The position numbers were made by a program, and so were the translations under genes. From Intestinibacter bartlettii (GTDB taxonomy: Bacteria > Bacillota > Clostridia > Peptostreptococcales > Peptostreptococcaceae), in assembly GCA_025148965.1 (NCBI GenBank), contig CP102273.1, positions 1,798,001 through 1,862,000 on the forward strand: a stretch of DNA of 64,000 nt. The letters run 5' to 3'. Below, in pieces: positions 1 to 7,945 of the stretch (position 1 is its first letter; every line of letters starts with the position of its first letter). The notes under the pieces are model-generated. The model did no database searches. It saw nothing but the letters and a program-made list of their open reading frames with translations, and was not told the origin of the DNA.

Positions 1-686
1 GCTGTTTTGTCACCAAGACCCATAAGGTCACAGCTTTTTATAACTAGTAAACATAGTGCTATTCCTACTATTGTATATAAAGCTAGTATTTTGAAATCAT
101 TCCATGTTATATTTACTAAACTTCCTAAAAGCCAAGTCTGTATACTTGAAACTCCTGCACTATTAAATACCGTCACCATTGAAGATAATGCATTTAATAT
201 TGAGTTTACACATACACCTGCAAGTATTATTCTAACTGGTGAAAATCCTTTATCTTCTCCAATTAAGTAAACAAGGCATGCAGCTATTATACCACCTATA
301 AAAGCTATTATGATTTTATATTTTATAAGATCTGTAAATATAACCATTACAGCTATAGCCCCTAAGCTTGCTCCTGATGAAATCCCGATTATACCAGGGT
401 CAGCTAGTGGATTTTTCATTGTAGTTTGTAAAAGTGCACCTGCTACTGCAAGGTTACCACCTATTAATACAGCAGATAAGACTCTAGGCATTCTAAGATC
501 TCTTATTATTAAGAAATTGTTGCTTTGTTTACTTAAAAACATACCATCAATTAATTCTTTGAAAGAAATATCTATACTACCTATTCTTAAAGAGATTAAT
601 ATCGTAAAACATAAAACAAAAACTGTAGTAAGTATCATACATATTTTTTTAGAACTACTTAACGTCGGTGTTTTTATTTTACTCAT
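1..686 (-). CDS. FecCD-type ABC transporter permease (3' part outside window)
   Basis: Membrane permease that would import iron-siderophore or haem through a binding-protein-dependent ABC transporter. Reading the minus strand from the ATG at 686 gives a basic N-terminus, a first membrane helix and then the family-typical stretch RMPRVLSAVLIGGNLAVAG, followed by LLQTTMKNPLADPGIIGIS, both hallmarks of the BtuC/FhuB/FecCD family. About 228 residues are present; family members have about 320-340, so the C-terminus and presumably the ATPase gene lie beyond base 1. The start overlaps the end of the binding-protein gene by 8 bases and has an AGGAGA ribosome site, so the two are translationally coupled. 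Family assignment is secure; haem as substrate is inferred from the NEAT and sortase genes upstream. Confidence 0.9.
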   Translation of the reverse strand, partial: MSKIKTPTLSSSKKICMILTTVFVLCFTILISLRIGSIDISFKELIDGMFLSKQSNNFLIIRDLRMPRVLSAVLIGGNLAVAGALLQTTMKNPLADPGIIGISSGASLGAIAVMVIFTDLIKYKIIIAFIGGIIAACLVYLIGEDKGFSPVRIILAGVCVNSILNALSSMVTVFNSAGVSSIQTWLLGSLVNITWNDFKILALYTIVGIALCLLVIKSCDLMGLGDKT

Positions 687-1551
687 ATAATATATCTCCT
701 AATTTTTCTACTGCCTCAACTATTTGTAAGTTTGCACTCATTCCGAAATAACCATTTTCTAAATAAGTTATATCGTTATTTTTAACTGCATTTACATTTT
801 TCCAAAGGTCTTTACTTAATTCTTCTTCTACAGATTTTTTTGCAGCCTCTGGAACGGCATGAGTCATAACTAATATTTTATCTGGATTTAACTTTATTAT
901 TTCTTCTAAGTTTATTTGAGTAAATGAGCTAGTTGCATTTGAGAATATATTATTTCCTCCAGCTAACTCGACTAAGTTTCCTATATAACTTTTGTCCGTA
1001 GCTACCATTACACTTCCTGGTGCTCCAAATAATACTAAGATCTTATCATCAGATTTTTTATTAGAATTAACTTTATTTTCTACTTCTTTTATTTCATCTA
1101 ATATTTCATTTGCTTTATCTTGTTTATTGAATTTTTCTCCTAAAGCAGCTATTGTTTCTTTTAATCCGTCTACATTGCTTAGATTATAAAAATCAGCATT
1201 TATATTGTTTTCTTCAAATTGTTTTTCAAAATCACTTCCTAAAGTATCAACACATATTACGTCTGTTGGATTTAGTGATTTTATTATTTCCATATCTGGA
1301 TTCATTGGACTTCCAATTTCCGTAGCACCTTTTGCACTTTCTGGAAGTTCATAGCTAGTTTGTGGTACACCACTAACTTCTACACCTAACCTATCTAATA
1401 TTTCAGTAATTGCAACTGATGTAGCTACTACTACTTGTTTTTCATCTTTTGATGTAGCTTGTTCTTTAGAACTATCTACCTCGCTAGATGAGCATCCAAT
1501 TACTGAAAAAGTAACCATCAAAATCGATATTAAACATAAAATCTTTTTCAA
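679..1551 (-). CDS. Iron/haem ABC transporter substrate-binding lipoprotein (IsdE/FhuD-like)
   Basis: Extracellular lipoprotein that would receive haem or a ferric chelate and deliver it to the permease downstream. The first 20 residues form a signal peptide ending in the lipobox SVIGC, so Cys20 would be lipid-modified. The rest is a periplasmic-binding-protein type III fold (TroA/BtuF class): VVATSVAITEILDRLGV near the N-terminus, DVICVDTLGSDF in the hinge region, and ILVMTHAVPEAAKK near the end. Length (290 aa) is normal. The start is a TTG preceded by AGAGGA. It sits 112 bases after the sortase gene and overlaps the permease by 8 bases. A Fur-like site lies just upstream. The IsdE role is inferred from context; a siderophore-binding role cannot be excluded. 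Confidence 0.88.
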   Translation of the reverse strand: MKKILCLISILMVTFSVIGCSSSEVDSSKEQATSKDEKQVVVATSVAITEILDRLGVEVSGVPQTSYELPESAKGATEIGSPMNPDMEIIKSLNPTDVICVDTLGSDFEKQFEENNINADFYNLSNVDGLKETIAALGEKFNKQDKANEILDEIKEVENKVNSNKKSDDKILVLFGAPGSVMVATDKSYIGNLVELAGGNNIFSNATSSFTQINLEEIIKLNPDKILVMTHAVPEAAKKSVEEELSKDLWKNVNAVKNNDITYLENGYFGMSANLQIVEAVEKLGDILYE

Positions 1552-1586
1552 TTTTGTTCCTCTTTCCTGTCTTATAAATGTTTATT

Positions 1587-1605
1587 TATATTAATTGTCA
1601 TTATT
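1587..1605 (-). promoter_or_regulatory. Possible Fur box ahead of the binding-protein gene
   Basis: The 19 bases match the classical Fur consensus (GATAATGATTATCATTATC) at 14 of 19 positions by eye on the plus strand. It lies between the sortase and the lipoprotein genes and could give the transporter part its own iron-regulated promoter. In DNA this AT-rich, chance matches are common, so confidence is moderate to low. Confidence 0.4.
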
Positions 1606-1663
1606 TTCAAATTTATATTTTGAATAAGATTCAAAATTTAAGAGAAATATAATGAAGAAATAT

Positions 1664-2227
1664 TTATTCTTTAATTTCTCCTTTTATAATAAGTCGTTTT
1701 TTTCCTCCATCAGTACATGTAACTAAAGTTATCTCTTTTTTACTTGTATCCTGATCTAAAACAAAAGTATTTTCAGCCTCTGTATCAAATATTTCTGTTA
1801 TATTATATTTAAATATGCCCTTTGTGTTTTCAATCTCTATTTTGTCGTTTATTTTTACTTTATGTAGTTCGTTAAATACTTGGTTATACAAATAGCTACT
1901 ATGTCCAGCTACAGAAAAATTGCCATTTTCCCCTGGCATAGCAGTTCCTTCAAAGTGACATGCATAATATTTCAAATACTTGGTGTCTGTGCCCTCTACA
2001 ATCACCGTTTCTAAACCTACAGATTTTACTCTCATTATCGCGATTTCATCTCCCGGTTTATAATTATCTTCTACCTCATCTTGACTTTCACTTTTGTCTT
2101 GAAGCTCACTTTTAAACTTTTGCATGCTTTTATTTTCTACCTGTCTTGAATAGTATTTTAATCCTTGGGGGATTACTATCATAAGTATCCCCACAAGAAT
2201 CAAAATTGTACTTATCTTTTTTCGCAT
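1664..2227 (-). CDS. Sortase, class D-like
   Basis: Membrane-anchored transpeptidase that would attach LPXTG-type proteins to the cell wall. One N-terminal membrane helix (residues 6-22) is followed by a sortase domain with all three catalytic residues visible: His109 in VAGHSS, Cys171 in TLVTCTD and Arg178 in KKRLIIKG. At 187 aa and with a short TLVTC-to-Arg spacing it reads as class D or another short class rather than class B, the class usually found in isd operons. The ATG follows directly after the stop codon of the NEAT gene, so the genes are co-transcribed. Its obvious substrate is the LPQTG protein encoded two genes upstream. Exact class needs a profile comparison. Confidence 0.9.
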   Translation of the reverse strand: MRKKISTILILVGILMIVIPQGLKYYSRQVENKSMQKFKSELQDKSESQDEVEDNYKPGDEIAIMRVKSVGLETVIVEGTDTKYLKYYACHFEGTAMPGENGNFSVAGHSSYLYNQVFNELHKVKINDKIEIENTKGIFKYNITEIFDTEAENTFVLDQDTSKKEITLVTCTDGGKKRLIIKGEIKE

Positions 2228-3079
2228 CTATTTTCTCTTTTTAGTAAACACTACTACCGCACCAACTACTGCTAAAACTGCAACACCACCTATTATTAAT
2301 GGCATTTTTGAAGATTTTTTTTCATCAGTATTTTCTGCACTTACTTTTTCAGTCTCAGTTTTTTCTTCTGTTTTATCTTCTTTTTCTTCTTTAGTATCTT
2401 CTTTTGACTCTTCTGCTTTTTCTTCTGTTTTAGATTCAGTCTTTTCTTCGTTTTCTTTATCTGAATCTTTTTTAGAGTCTTTAGCTGTATCTACTTTTTC
2501 AGTTTCTTTAGTTTTATCTGAATCAGATTTTGTTGATTCTTTTTTAGATTCTTCTTTTTTAGAATCTGATTTTGTATTTTCTTTTTTATCACTTTTGTTT
2601 GTTTTATCAGTTTTGTCTGTTTTAGTAGTTTCTTTTTTACTGTATTTTTGTACACATTTTGCAGTGCTAAAATCAGGTATTATTTGGAATTCAACATCTC
2701 TTCCCATAGCATCAACATAAATTCTAGCTTTTATTTTTGAGCTTAAAGATTTAACTTTAAAAGTTAATTTTATAGTTCCATTAGAACTATTTGATTTTTT
2801 AGTAGTACTAACCTGACTACCATTTACTAATATTCTGTGTTTATTCATATATTCAGTACCACTAAATTCTACAGTATAGTAGTAAGTCCCATCAGTTTTT
2901 GCATCAACTCTCATAGTTTGATTTAAATATGTTCTAGCCATATTCATCCCGAGTTCTTGTTCATGGTATACATCATTTTTAACGTTGTATAGTCCATAAT
3001 CTAAACTTGCTGCATAACTTACGTTAGTTATACAAAATATAGTTAGTAATATAGTAAATAAATGCTTTAACTTCTTCAT
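2228..3079 (-). CDS. NEAT-domain haem-binding protein, membrane-anchored
   Basis: Surface protein with signal peptide (residues 1-24), a single NEAT domain (about 27-147), a long Lys/Glu/Asp/Ser/Thr-rich linker (about 150-255) and a C-terminal helix ending in TKKRK. NEAT domains bind haem and pass it between surface proteins. The canonical YxxxY haem-ligating motif is not visible at the expected strand, which reads VDAMGRDVEF, with Met125 at the critical place; Met78 (EYMNK) sits in the lip helix. No LPXTG-like motif precedes the terminal helix (KKSSKMP is closest), so the protein probably stays membrane-embedded as an intermediate relay. It lies 8 bases after the larger NEAT gene and abuts the sortase gene. 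Confidence 0.87.
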   Translation of the reverse strand: MKKLKHLFTILLTIFCITNVSYAASLDYGLYNVKNDVYHEQELGMNMARTYLNQTMRVDAKTDGTYYYTVEFSGTEYMNKHRILVNGSQVSTTKKSNSSNGTIKLTFKVKSLSSKIKARIYVDAMGRDVEFQIIPDFSTAKCVQKYSKKETTKTDKTDKTNKSDKKENTKSDSKKEESKKESTKSDSDKTKETEKVDTAKDSKKDSDKENEEKTESKTEEKAEESKEDTKEEKEDKTEEKTETEKVSAENTDEKKSSKMPLIIGGVAVLAVVGAVVVFTKKRK

Positions 3080-3087
3080 TTTATGTC

Positions 3088-4866
3088 CTACTTTCTTTTT
3101 CTTCTACCTACAAATGCACCTAATGCTGTTATTAAACTTCCGCCCATTAACATGCTTTCTGCATTTATTACGCTACCTGTTTGTGGTAATTTTTCATCTT
3201 CAAAGCCTTCGAAGTTTCCTCCGCCGTTCATCATATCATCAAAGTTGCTTCCACCATTTCCGTTATCTGAATCATTTCCAGCATTATTTGAATCATTTGA
3301 TGCATCGAAATCTTTTACAAATGTATAAGTATCTTTTAATAATTTAACTCCGAACTCAACATTTCTACTCATTGGAACTATAAAAGCACTTACTTTTATA
3401 TCGTCGTTTAATGAGTTTATTTTGAATCTGTAGCTTTTGCTATTTCCTGAAGTTGATGAAGTATAACTAACAGATTTTCCATTTACATAGAATTTATGAT
3501 TGTTCATTAAATCTGTACCTGTAAATGTAAGAGTTAAATAAAGCTCTCCGTTTATTTCTTCTATTTTTGAAGTTGAATTTAAATATTTTCTAGCCATTTC
3601 TTTACCAGTTTGATTTTCATGAATAACTTCATTTTTTATAGTGTAAAGTTTACCTTTTACAGTTTCAGTTATATTGCCACCAGCATTGTTATCATTTCCA
3701 GTGTTAGAATCATTGTTTGAATCATTTGATCCATTGTTATTTCCGGCATTGTTGTTATTTCCTGGTAATTGACCTTCCTCATTAGAGCTGACAAATTTTA
3801 ATGTAGATTGATTTAATTTTAAATCGAAATCAACATTTTTACCCATCATAGTTACATATGTACTTATATTAAGTTTTGAAGATAAACTTGGTATTTCAAC
3901 TGTTATTCTTATAGTATCATTACCTACATTTTTCTTAGTATATTTTAACTCTTTAGAGTTAGCTTTTATAACTATGTCTTTCATTAAACTACTTTGACCC
4001 ATTTCAAATGTTAAGTAGTATTTTCCATCTCTTATTTCTAAGTTACTTGTTTCATTTAAAAGACCTCTAACCATTGAGTATCCTACTTCGTTATCTAATA
4101 TTACTATATTTTTTACTTGGTAGTATCCATTTTTATATGTAGAGTTTGAAGAGTCTTCTTTGTCTTCTTCTTTATTGTCTTCTTCTTTATTATCTTCTTT
4201 GTTGTCATTATCTGGAGTTTCCGGTTTTTGTGTTGGTCCAGTTACTGTATCATCTTTATCTTCTTTGTCTTCTTTATCTTCCTTGTCAGAAGTATTGTCA
4301 TCTTTATCTTCTTTATCTTCTTTGTCACTATTATCTGGAGTCTCTGGTTTTTGTGTTGGTCCAGTCACTGTATCATCTTTGTCTTCTTTATCAGTTGAAC
4401 CAGTTACTATTTCAGATTTAACTCTACAGTTTGCATTAACCACAAAATTTCCAAAAGGATTTATTTGGAAGTTAATTCTTATATCATCTTGTAAAGATTT
4501 TATTTCGAAAGATATTGTTCTAGTGTCTCCATCTAAGTCATTAGTATATTCTACACTTTCTCCATTTATACTCGGAACTACTGATTTCATCATCTTACCT
4601 GAACTTAAAACTAAAACCATATATCTTTTCCCGTTTTCTATTTTTAAATAACTTTCTTTTAGGTATGAGTTAGCAGATGAATCTTTGTCTTCTGTATCAT
4701 GTTTTAAAGTTGTTTTTAATTCTACTCTTTGAACACTTGCATTTACAGATATACTTTGGCTGTTTGTTAATTCTGCCGCATATGCACTGCTTACTGTTCC
4801 CCCAAATATCGTTAAAATAGCTAATGTTGCCATAGCAGTCTTGAATTTTTTGTTTTTAAATATCAT
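3088..4866 (-). CDS. LPXTG-anchored surface protein with three NEAT domains
   Basis: Cell-wall protein (592 aa from the chosen start) likely to capture haem at the surface. Order: signal peptide (cleavage near YAA-EL, about residue 31), NEAT 1 (about 45-155), an acidic linker with a duplicated TVTGPTQKPETPDN unit (about 160-240), NEAT 2 (about 247-360), an Asn/Gly/Ser linker, NEAT 3 (about 405-520), a second Asn/Gly/Asp linker, then LPQTG (560-564), a hydrophobic helix and GRRKRK. The ATG at 4866 is preferred over the GTG at 4878 because that GTG lies inside the GTGAGGAGT ribosome site. NEAT 2 and 3 carry Met295/Met341 and Met454/Met499 at the presumed ligand positions; in NEAT 1 the second Met is Phe138. 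First gene of the operon, behind a Fur box. Confidence 0.9.
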   Translation of the reverse strand: MIFKNKKFKTAMATLAILTIFGGTVSSAYAAELTNSQSISVNASVQRVELKTTLKHDTEDKDSSANSYLKESYLKIENGKRYMVLVLSSGKMMKSVVPSINGESVEYTNDLDGDTRTISFEIKSLQDDIRINFQINPFGNFVVNANCRVKSEIVTGSTDKEDKDDTVTGPTQKPETPDNSDKEDKEDKDDNTSDKEDKEDKEDKDDTVTGPTQKPETPDNDNKEDNKEEDNKEEDKEDSSNSTYKNGYYQVKNIVILDNEVGYSMVRGLLNETSNLEIRDGKYYLTFEMGQSSLMKDIVIKANSKELKYTKKNVGNDTIRITVEIPSLSSKLNISTYVTMMGKNVDFDLKLNQSTLKFVSSNEEGQLPGNNNNAGNNNGSNDSNNDSNTGNDNNAGGNITETVKGKLYTIKNEVIHENQTGKEMARKYLNSTSKIEEINGELYLTLTFTGTDLMNNHKFYVNGKSVSYTSSTSGNSKSYRFKINSLNDDIKVSAFIVPMSRNVEFGVKLLKDTYTFVKDFDASNDSNNAGNDSDNGNGGSNFDDMMNGGGNFEGFEDEKLPQTGSVINAESMLMGGSLITALGAFVGRRKRK

Positions 4867-4906
4867 GTTACTCCTCACTTTCTTTTTTTGTAATATAAGA
4901 GTAACA

Positions 4907-4925
4907 TATTATGATAATCAATGTC
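4907..4925 (-). promoter_or_regulatory. Fur box of the NEAT/sortase operon
   Basis: On the minus strand GACATTGATTATCATAATA matches the 19-base Fur consensus at 15 positions and contains an intact ATTATCA half-site. It overlaps a TTGACA -35 element (4922-4927), so a bound repressor would block the promoter. Its position about 40 bases upstream of the first haem-uptake gene makes iron control the natural reading. Confidence 0.72.
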
Positions 4926-5115
4926 AATTAAAAATAACTACATTTTTCAATAAAATTTATTTTTCCATTACATTTCATCTTTTTTCTAATTTTTTTTGAT
5001 GTTTTTTAACATATATTTCACCTACTATTTTATTGAAAATCTAAATTAATTAGACTATAATTAAAATATAAGTTACTTATATACTTTAAGAAACGTTTTT
5101 GAAGGGGGAATAAAT

Positions 5116-5526
5116 ATGCAATTCGGCGATAGAGTTTTATATGATAATGGAAGTTCAAATACTTTAGGGGTATATTTAAAAGAAATAAGTTCTCATGAAG
5201 CATTGGTAAAATTAGATGATAATCCAGTTAAAGTAGTATTACCTACTGATAATCTTACATTTATCAAAAATATGGATAATATGGATCTTGCTCAAGCTTT
5301 AGTAGTTGCCGACTACATTGCAAAAGAACAATATGATGGTCACTATACATTATTTGGTTTTTCAACTGGATATAGATTTTGTTTTGGAACACTAGACAAA
5401 GTATCTTATCATACTACAAACTTAATGCCTCTTGGTAAAACTATAGAAGAAGCAATTAAAAAGGCAATCGACGAAAAAGTAGATGTCGATGTTATATTAG
5501 ACAGGGAAGACAAAATGTTAAGATAA
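5116..5526 (+). CDS. Uncharacterised 136-residue protein
   Basis: I do not recognise a named family. It has a GGGGGA ribosome site and an ATG start. No signal peptide or membrane helix. The N-terminal 50 residues (DRVLYDNGSSNTLGVYLKE, then VLPTDNLTFIK) read as a small beta-rich segment, and residues 55-130 as mixed alpha/beta with TIEEAIKKAIDEKVDV as an amphipathic helix. It is probably cytoplasmic. It stands alone on the plus strand, is followed by a clear terminator at 5566-5602 and is divergent from the haem operon, so it is probably a single-gene unit. Codon use and composition match its neighbours. Real gene likely; function unknown. Confidence 0.75.
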   Translation: MQFGDRVLYDNGSSNTLGVYLKEISSHEALVKLDDNPVKVVLPTDNLTFIKNMDNMDLAQALVVADYIAKEQYDGHYTLFGFSTGYRFCFGTLDKVSYHTTNLMPLGKTIEEAIKKAIDEKVDVDVILDREDKMLR

Positions 5527-5565
5527 AATTATAATTATAAATTGTTTTACTTTTTCAAAATCAAC

Positions 5566-5602
5566 AAAACTTGTATCAATTTTAGATTGGTACAAGTTTT
5601 TT
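5566..5602 (+). terminator. Rho-independent terminator
   Basis: AAAACTTGTATCAA pairs with TTGGTACAAGTTTT around a six-base loop, followed by a T run. It closes the single-gene unit at 5116-5526. Confidence 0.85.
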
Positions 5603-5704
5603 CTATATATATTTATTATTTTTGGAATACTTTGTAAGTTATCAGAATACTTATTAATTAAGAATTACACTAAATCTTTATTATTTAGTCTAGGAGGTTT
5701 TGAT

Positions 5705-5920
5705 ATGAACAATGTGACTGCGAATATGAATATATATTTTGAAGAACCAAAATGGATTTGTGAATATTTTAGAAAAACTGGAAACGAAATCGAAGTTTGC
5801 AAATTATCTTTCGACTTTGAACCATTATCTAGCGATATATATAAATACTTTTTAAACAATTTTAATAAATTAACTTTTCAAAAAAGCAAATTTAATATCG
5901 ATAAACCTATATTGATTTAA
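5705..5920 (+). CDS. Short YjdF-family (DUF2992) protein
   Basis: A 71-residue protein whose first 60 residues follow the YjdF/DUF2992 pattern: an N-terminal strand NMNIYFEEPKWICEYF, then EVCKLSFDFEPLSSDIYKY and FNKLTFQKS. In Bacillus and related clostridia the family is about twice as long, with a Lys/Arg-rich C-terminal half that is absent here. The start has a perfect AGGAGG. YjdF genes are often controlled by an azaaromatic-sensing riboswitch, but the 100 bases upstream show no structure I can assign to it. A terminator follows directly, so the short form looks settled rather than cut by a recent frameshift. Function in the family is unknown. Recognition is from memory of conserved residues, hence moderate confidence. 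Confidence 0.6.
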   Translation: MNNVTANMNIYFEEPKWICEYFRKTGNEIEVCKLSFDFEPLSSDIYKYFLNNFNKLTFQKSKFNIDKPILI

Positions 5921-5944
5921 AACTAAATTATATTTCCTTATATT

Positions 5945-5981
5945 AAAAGAGGTTGTCACAAATATCGTGATAACCTCTAAA
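5945..5981. terminator. Bidirectional terminator between convergent genes
   Basis: AGAGGTTGTCAC pairs with GTGATAACCTCT; A runs on the left and T-rich sequence on the right allow it to work for both the YjdF-like gene (plus) and the HAD gene (minus). Confidence 0.8.
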
Positions 5982-5999
5982 ATTATTTTATATTATATT

Positions 6000-6779
6000 T
6001 TACTTATAAGATATAATATATTTTAATACTTCTTCACTTCCCCTAAATCCACATTCTCGGCTTATAATATATTTATTTTCTTTACTTAGTGAATTTACTA
6101 AATCTCCATGTCTAAGCAAATAAGAACTTCTACAAAAGTCAAGCATATCTTTGTCCATAATTGAATCGCCAATACCAAATGTATTTTTATAACCGAACTT
6201 ATCACATATATATTTTATAGCCATAGATTTTTTTAGTTCTTGTGGTAAAAAATATATTTTTGTTCCATTTATATACGTTTCCCAATTTAAGTCTTTTATT
6301 TTGTTTATAAATAGCTCTATATATTTCAAATCAAAAATTTTATTATCTACTACTATATATGCAAAGATATTATCTGCCTTCCTTATTTTTTTTATTCCCT
6401 TTATATTTTTATATTCTTCTAATAGTTTCATTATTTCATCAATATGTATGCTATTTTTTAGTTTTTGATTTATATAATCTTTATATTCACTGTCTATTTG
6501 GCCATTAACTAAGATATTTCCGCCATTTGAAGTTATTGCATATTTAAAGTCTATATCGTATTTTGAAAATTCTATTCTCTTAAATTGTTCTATATTTCTT
6601 GTAGTAGTCGGTATAAATTCTATATTTTTTTGGAGTTGTTTAATCAATTTTACTGTTTTTTTAGATATATAAGATATATTTTCATTTTTATATATTTCAA
6701 TTTCTAACTCGCTTTTATCTTTTCCCAAAAATCTTTTTGAATATATTATGCTTCTATCTAAATCTGAAAATACTACCAT
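6000..6779 (-). CDS. HAD-family hydrolase of the Ter biosynthetic module
   Basis: Predicted small-molecule phosphatase. Motif I is present as FSDLDRSI (nucleophile and general acid Asp in DLD), motif II as PTTTRN, motif III Lys in QELKKSMA and motif IV as GIGDSIMDKDML, the pattern of Cof-type HAD enzymes. Start ATG 6779 is chosen because the AAGGA ribosome site is directly against the alternative ATG at 6788. It follows the StiP gene with one base between stop and start, so it ends the operon. HAD phosphatases are part of the predicted nucleoside-like biosynthetic module described for Ter loci (Anantharaman, Iyer and Aravind); the substrate is unknown. Family secure; role inferred. Confidence 0.85.
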   Translation of the reverse strand: MVVFSDLDRSIIYSKRFLGKDKSELEIEIYKNENISYISKKTVKLIKQLQKNIEFIPTTTRNIEQFKRIEFSKYDIDFKYAITSNGGNILVNGQIDSEYKDYINQKLKNSIHIDEIMKLLEEYKNIKGIKKIRKADNIFAYIVVDNKIFDLKYIELFINKIKDLNWETYINGTKIYFLPQELKKSMAIKYICDKFGYKNTFGIGDSIMDKDMLDFCRSSYLLRHGDLVNSLSKENKYIISRECGFRGSEEVLKYIISYK

Positions 6780-6780
6780 T

Positions 6781-7872
6781 TTAAACATCCTTCATATTTT
6801 TGATTATTCCACAGCAACTATACGCCTTAAAATCGAATTCTTCTACTTCTACATTTTTTTCTTTAGCTAGAATAAGTATATGCTTTAGTTTTTGATTGTT
6901 TAAATCATCTACAAGTATTTTATATGGTATTCTTCGTAAAAGAACTCTTGTAGTTTCCCCAACTCCTGGTTTTATAAAATTTACATCTTCTATATCGTAT
7001 TTTTGTTTTATATTTTTAACATCACAATTACCGACTTTAGTTATTATATCTTCAGTCCAATCTTTCATACTCTCATCTATATTTTGGTATTCATTTTTAA
7101 AACAAGCTGAAATAGTATCTAAGTAGTTGTTTGATTCATCGACATATTTTAACTCTTTATAAAATTTTGCCCCATGAAAATCGTCTTTTCCTATTAAGTC
7201 ATCTCTCAAAACTGTTCGGCTTACAAGGCCACTTACTGTCGAATTTAAGCAAGCACTTGGAATCAAAAAATCCTCTCTAATCCCATATACATTTGAATAA
7301 CCACAAGGATCTGCTAAAACTGCAAGTGATGAATCAAATTTCATATTAAAAATCCCTTCAAGTTCATCACATGCTTTTTTAAGTTCATTTGCTATTGTGC
7401 CTTTTCCCGTCCATCCATCTATAAATTGTATTTTTGAGCTATCTTTATGTTTATTTATTATGTATTTAATTGCATTTATATCTATACCTCTGTCTCTTAT
7501 TATAGAAATTGTATAATGTGGCAAGTCTAAATTATATCTTTGTTTTATATATCGTTTAGCTAATATACCAATCGGAGTACCAGCTCTAGCCAGCGAAACT
7601 AACACTACATTTTTATCATGTCTTTTTAAAATTTTCTCACTCATTACACCAATTGCAAATGCAAGTTTTTCTTTGTTTTCTTTTAATTTTGTTCTATATA
7701 AATTTAAGTATTCATCGCTTACCTGATATTCTATGGGTATCATCTCTGAGTAATGTGTGCCACTTTGTATCTTTTTTTCCCTAGTCATATTATCTTCTTC
7801 TACTATCATATCCGATATATCTTTTAATAAAAAAATCACATCGTCTTTTTTATATGTTGAAAATTCCTTCAT
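6781..7872 (-). CDS. StiP/phosphoribosyltransferase-like protein of the Ter module
   Basis: Reads as the StiP (formerly DUF2983) family, which carries phosphoribosyltransferase-like domains and is annotated as a cysteine protease StiP domain. Seen here: SGTHYSEMIP near the N-terminus, VLVSLARAGTPIGILAKR, FIDGWTGKGTIANEL and LADPCGYSNVYG followed by ACLNSTVSGLVSRTV, and near the end KPGVGETTRVLLRR. The chosen ATG at 7872 has a GGGAG site 7 bases away; a longer frame starting at 7932 lacks one. 363 aa. It lies between the other phosphoribosyltransferase gene and the HAD gene, matching the gene order of Ter biosynthetic modules elsewhere. Whether it is a transferase, a protease or both is not shown by sequence alone. 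Confidence 0.82.
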   Translation of the reverse strand: MKEFSTYKKDDVIFLLKDISDMIVEEDNMTREKKIQSGTHYSEMIPIEYQVSDEYLNLYRTKLKENKEKLAFAIGVMSEKILKRHDKNVVLVSLARAGTPIGILAKRYIKQRYNLDLPHYTISIIRDRGIDINAIKYIINKHKDSSKIQFIDGWTGKGTIANELKKACDELEGIFNMKFDSSLAVLADPCGYSNVYGIREDFLIPSACLNSTVSGLVSRTVLRDDLIGKDDFHGAKFYKELKYVDESNNYLDTISACFKNEYQNIDESMKDWTEDIITKVGNCDVKNIKQKYDIEDVNFIKPGVGETTRVLLRRIPYKILVDDLNNQKLKHILILAKEKNVEVEEFDFKAYSCCGIIKNMKDV

Positions 7873-7945
7873 ATTATTCTCCCTTTGAATTATTTTTAAT
7901 ATCCCTACTTTATTTTTGTATAAACAAATCATCTAGTATATGATT

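Noticed and set aside
7-690. Two plus-strand open frames at the left edge
   Set aside because: They lie opposite the FecCD permease, whose minus-strand translation has clear family motifs.
2300-2640. Short imperfect repeats suggesting a CRISPR or VNTR
   Set aside because: They are Lys/Glu/Ser/Thr-rich codons of the linker in the small NEAT protein; no spaced identical repeats.
4160-4651. Plus-strand open frame of 163 codons rich in Ser and Leu
   Set aside because: It is the antisense shadow of the acidic linker of the large NEAT gene; repetitive composition, no ribosome site.
5603-5704. yjdF-type riboswitch upstream of the YjdF-like gene
   Set aside because: No conserved stems or loops could be found in the 100 bases available.
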